Positions 6,116 to 6,805 of a stretch of 6,805 bases of DNA are shown here, one piece after another. Source of the DNA: Candidatus Methanofastidiosia archaeon (GTDB lineage: Archaea; Methanobacteriota_B; Thermococci; Methanofastidiosales; Methanofastidiosaceae); NCBI GenBank assembly GCA_003558335.1, contig PWMA01000084.1, positions 1 to 6,805 on the forward strand, given 5' to 3'. The number at the start of each line of letters is the position of its first letter. Position 1 is the first letter of the stretch. Both the position numbers and the translations under genes were made by a program. The notes beneath the pieces are model-generated. The model saw only the letters and a list, made by a program, of their open reading frames with translations. It was not told the DNA's origin and did no database searches.

Positions 6116-6547
6116 CTATCGCTTTGACTCATTTTTTAATGTTTTAATAGTTAAAATGTGCACTGTAACAGCGATTGCGATAATTATTAGTAATATCCTA
6201 ATATACACAATTGTGACTACAAAAAATGCTGAATACAAAATTGTGGTCCAAAGTAACAATATGGTAAATAACTTTGCCTTAGCTGCAACGCCTTTCTCTT
6301 CCCTATAATTTTTAACATAACTCCCAAAAATTCTGTTGCATATAAGCCATTTATAGAATTTATCCGAGGCTCTTGCATAACAAGCAGCTGTTAGTAGCAA
6401 TAAAGGGGTAGTTGGTAAAAGTGGTAAGAATATACCAATGAAACCTATCGCTAAAAATATTGTTCCGAAAAAAATAAGAATTATCCGGACCATTTTACTT
6501 GGTCTTTTTCTATCTTCATTTGAACTACAATAATCTATTTTATTCAA
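6116..6547 (-). CDS. DUF454/YbaN-type inner membrane protein
   Basis: A 143-residue integral membrane protein of the DUF454 (YbaN) family, whose biochemical role is not established. The family signature is clear: a first hydrophobic helix (about 20-40) leading into GIFLPLLPTTPLLLL (38-52), then AACYARASDKFYKWLICNRIFGSYVKNYRE (54-83, in two parts around the conserved FYKWL), a basic loop with AKAK near 89-92, and two further membrane segments (about 93-112 and 114-133). The end is basic. The start shown is TTG at 6547, the first start codon after an in-frame stop at 6562-6560, with GGGGA 5 bases before it. The in-frame ATG at 6493 (residue 19) would give 125 residues and begin directly at the membrane helix as many homologues do, but has no ribosome-binding site. 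The gene is probably its own unit between a promoter (6582-6599) and a T-run. Confidence 0.88.
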   Translation of the reverse strand: MNKIDYCSSNEDRKRPSKMVRIILIFFGTIFLAIGFIGIFLPLLPTTPLLLLTAACYARASDKFYKWLICNRIFGSYVKNYREEKGVAAKAKLFTILLLWTTILYSAFFVVTIVYIRILLIIIAIAVTVHILTIKTLKNESKR

Positions 6548-6581
6548 AATAGTCCCCGGCTATCTTTAATGTCCGACTAGA

Positions 6582-6599
6582 TTTTATATTATTTAAATA
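6582..6599 (-). promoter_or_regulatory. TATA region of the DUF454-type gene
   Basis: On the minus strand TATTTAAATAATATAAAA offers two overlapping TATA candidates. Depending on which is used, transcription would begin about 12-21 bases before the TTG start, leaving a short leader that contains the GGGGA element at 6557-6553. Confidence 0.42.
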
Positions 6600-6623
6600 A
6601 TTATGTCTCTATATGGGGCAGAT

Positions 6624-6805
6624 TTAATTTTTATCAATTTTTCTTAGTTTATTCAAAGAGACTGCTCCAAACAGTGGACCTAAAAATAACAATGAAAAGG
6701 CATACCTCCAACTTACCACATCTACAATTAAGGGTATAAGCCTTATTGTAATAATTGATATAAAAAATCCAATGGCAAGTTGAATTGTAACAGCTGTTCC
6801 CATAT
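6624..6805 (-). CDS. MFS-type transporter, C-terminal end (5' part outside window)
   Basis: An open frame enters from the right edge on the minus strand and ends at TAA (6626-6624). The visible 59 residues from the first ATG codon (6803) read MGTAVTIQLAIGFFISI, then TIRLIPLIVDVVSWRYAF, then LLFLGPLFGAVSLNKL, then a basic tail. The helix 11, conserved P-x-x-x-D-x-x-x-W-R-Y-A-F loop, and helix 12 with LGPLFG match the C-terminal end of major facilitator superfamily permeases. That ATG is internal and the gene continues outside the window. The substrate cannot be inferred from this end. The DUF454-type gene lies 76 bases downstream on the same strand with its own TATA region, so co-transcription is not needed. 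Confidence 0.78.
   Translation of the reverse strand, partial: MGTAVTIQLAIGFFISIITIRLIPLIVDVVSWRYAFSLLFLGPLFGAVSLNKLRKIDKN

Noticed and set aside
6588..6601. A perfect 14-base AT palindrome (ATTATTTAAATAAT).
   Set aside because: It is made wholly of A and T and is explained by the TATA region of the DUF454-type gene; such symmetry around TTTAAA is expected in this composition.

Overview
The window looks like an ordinary, gene-dense stretch of an AT-rich archaeal chromosome. The archaeal evidence is an archaeal-type valyl-tRNA synthetase, a fibrillarin-like rRNA methyltransferase with the archaeal/eukaryotic K-D-K-H residues, an A1-U72 tRNA-Gln without encoded CCA, and TATA boxes about 24-27 bases upstream of several start codons. 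From memory, the synthetase reads very like Thermococcales sequences, but the low GC and weak pairs in the tRNA stems suggest a mesophile. A low-GC euryarchaeon near the Thermococci, such as the Methanofastidiosa or Theionarchaea, is my guess and not a demonstrated placement.

Layout, left to right: the 3' part of an MBL-fold hydrolase gene overlaps valS by one base (TAATG), so the two form a plus-strand operon. A T-run after valS also carries the TATA box of truA (tRNA pseudouridine synthase A), and tRNA-Gln(CUG) follows 15 bases after truA. A short convergent gap leads to a divergent pair: a 67-residue four-cysteine protein on the minus strand and a winged-helix protein with a helical tail on the plus strand. 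Their 118-base shared control region holds two TATA boxes and a palindrome midway between them. The winged-helix gene meets, stop over stop, a minus-strand operon of flpA and a small helical protein of unknown function. Further right on the minus strand are a DUF454/YbaN-type membrane protein and, at the edge, the last 59 residues of a protein that looks like an MFS transporter.

The common theme is RNA maturation and translation: ValRS charges tRNA-Val, TruA modifies tRNA, tRNA-Gln is a decoding RNA, and FlpA 2'-O-methylates rRNA with guide RNAs. Expression signals fall into two classes: the internal operon genes (valS, the helical protein) have Shine-Dalgarno sequences, while the first genes of units (truA, the wHTH gene, flpA) seem to be leaderless. 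I found no CRISPR array, insertion sequence, prophage or defence system. The least explained items are the four-cysteine/wHTH divergent pair with its palindrome and the small helical protein coupled to flpA.
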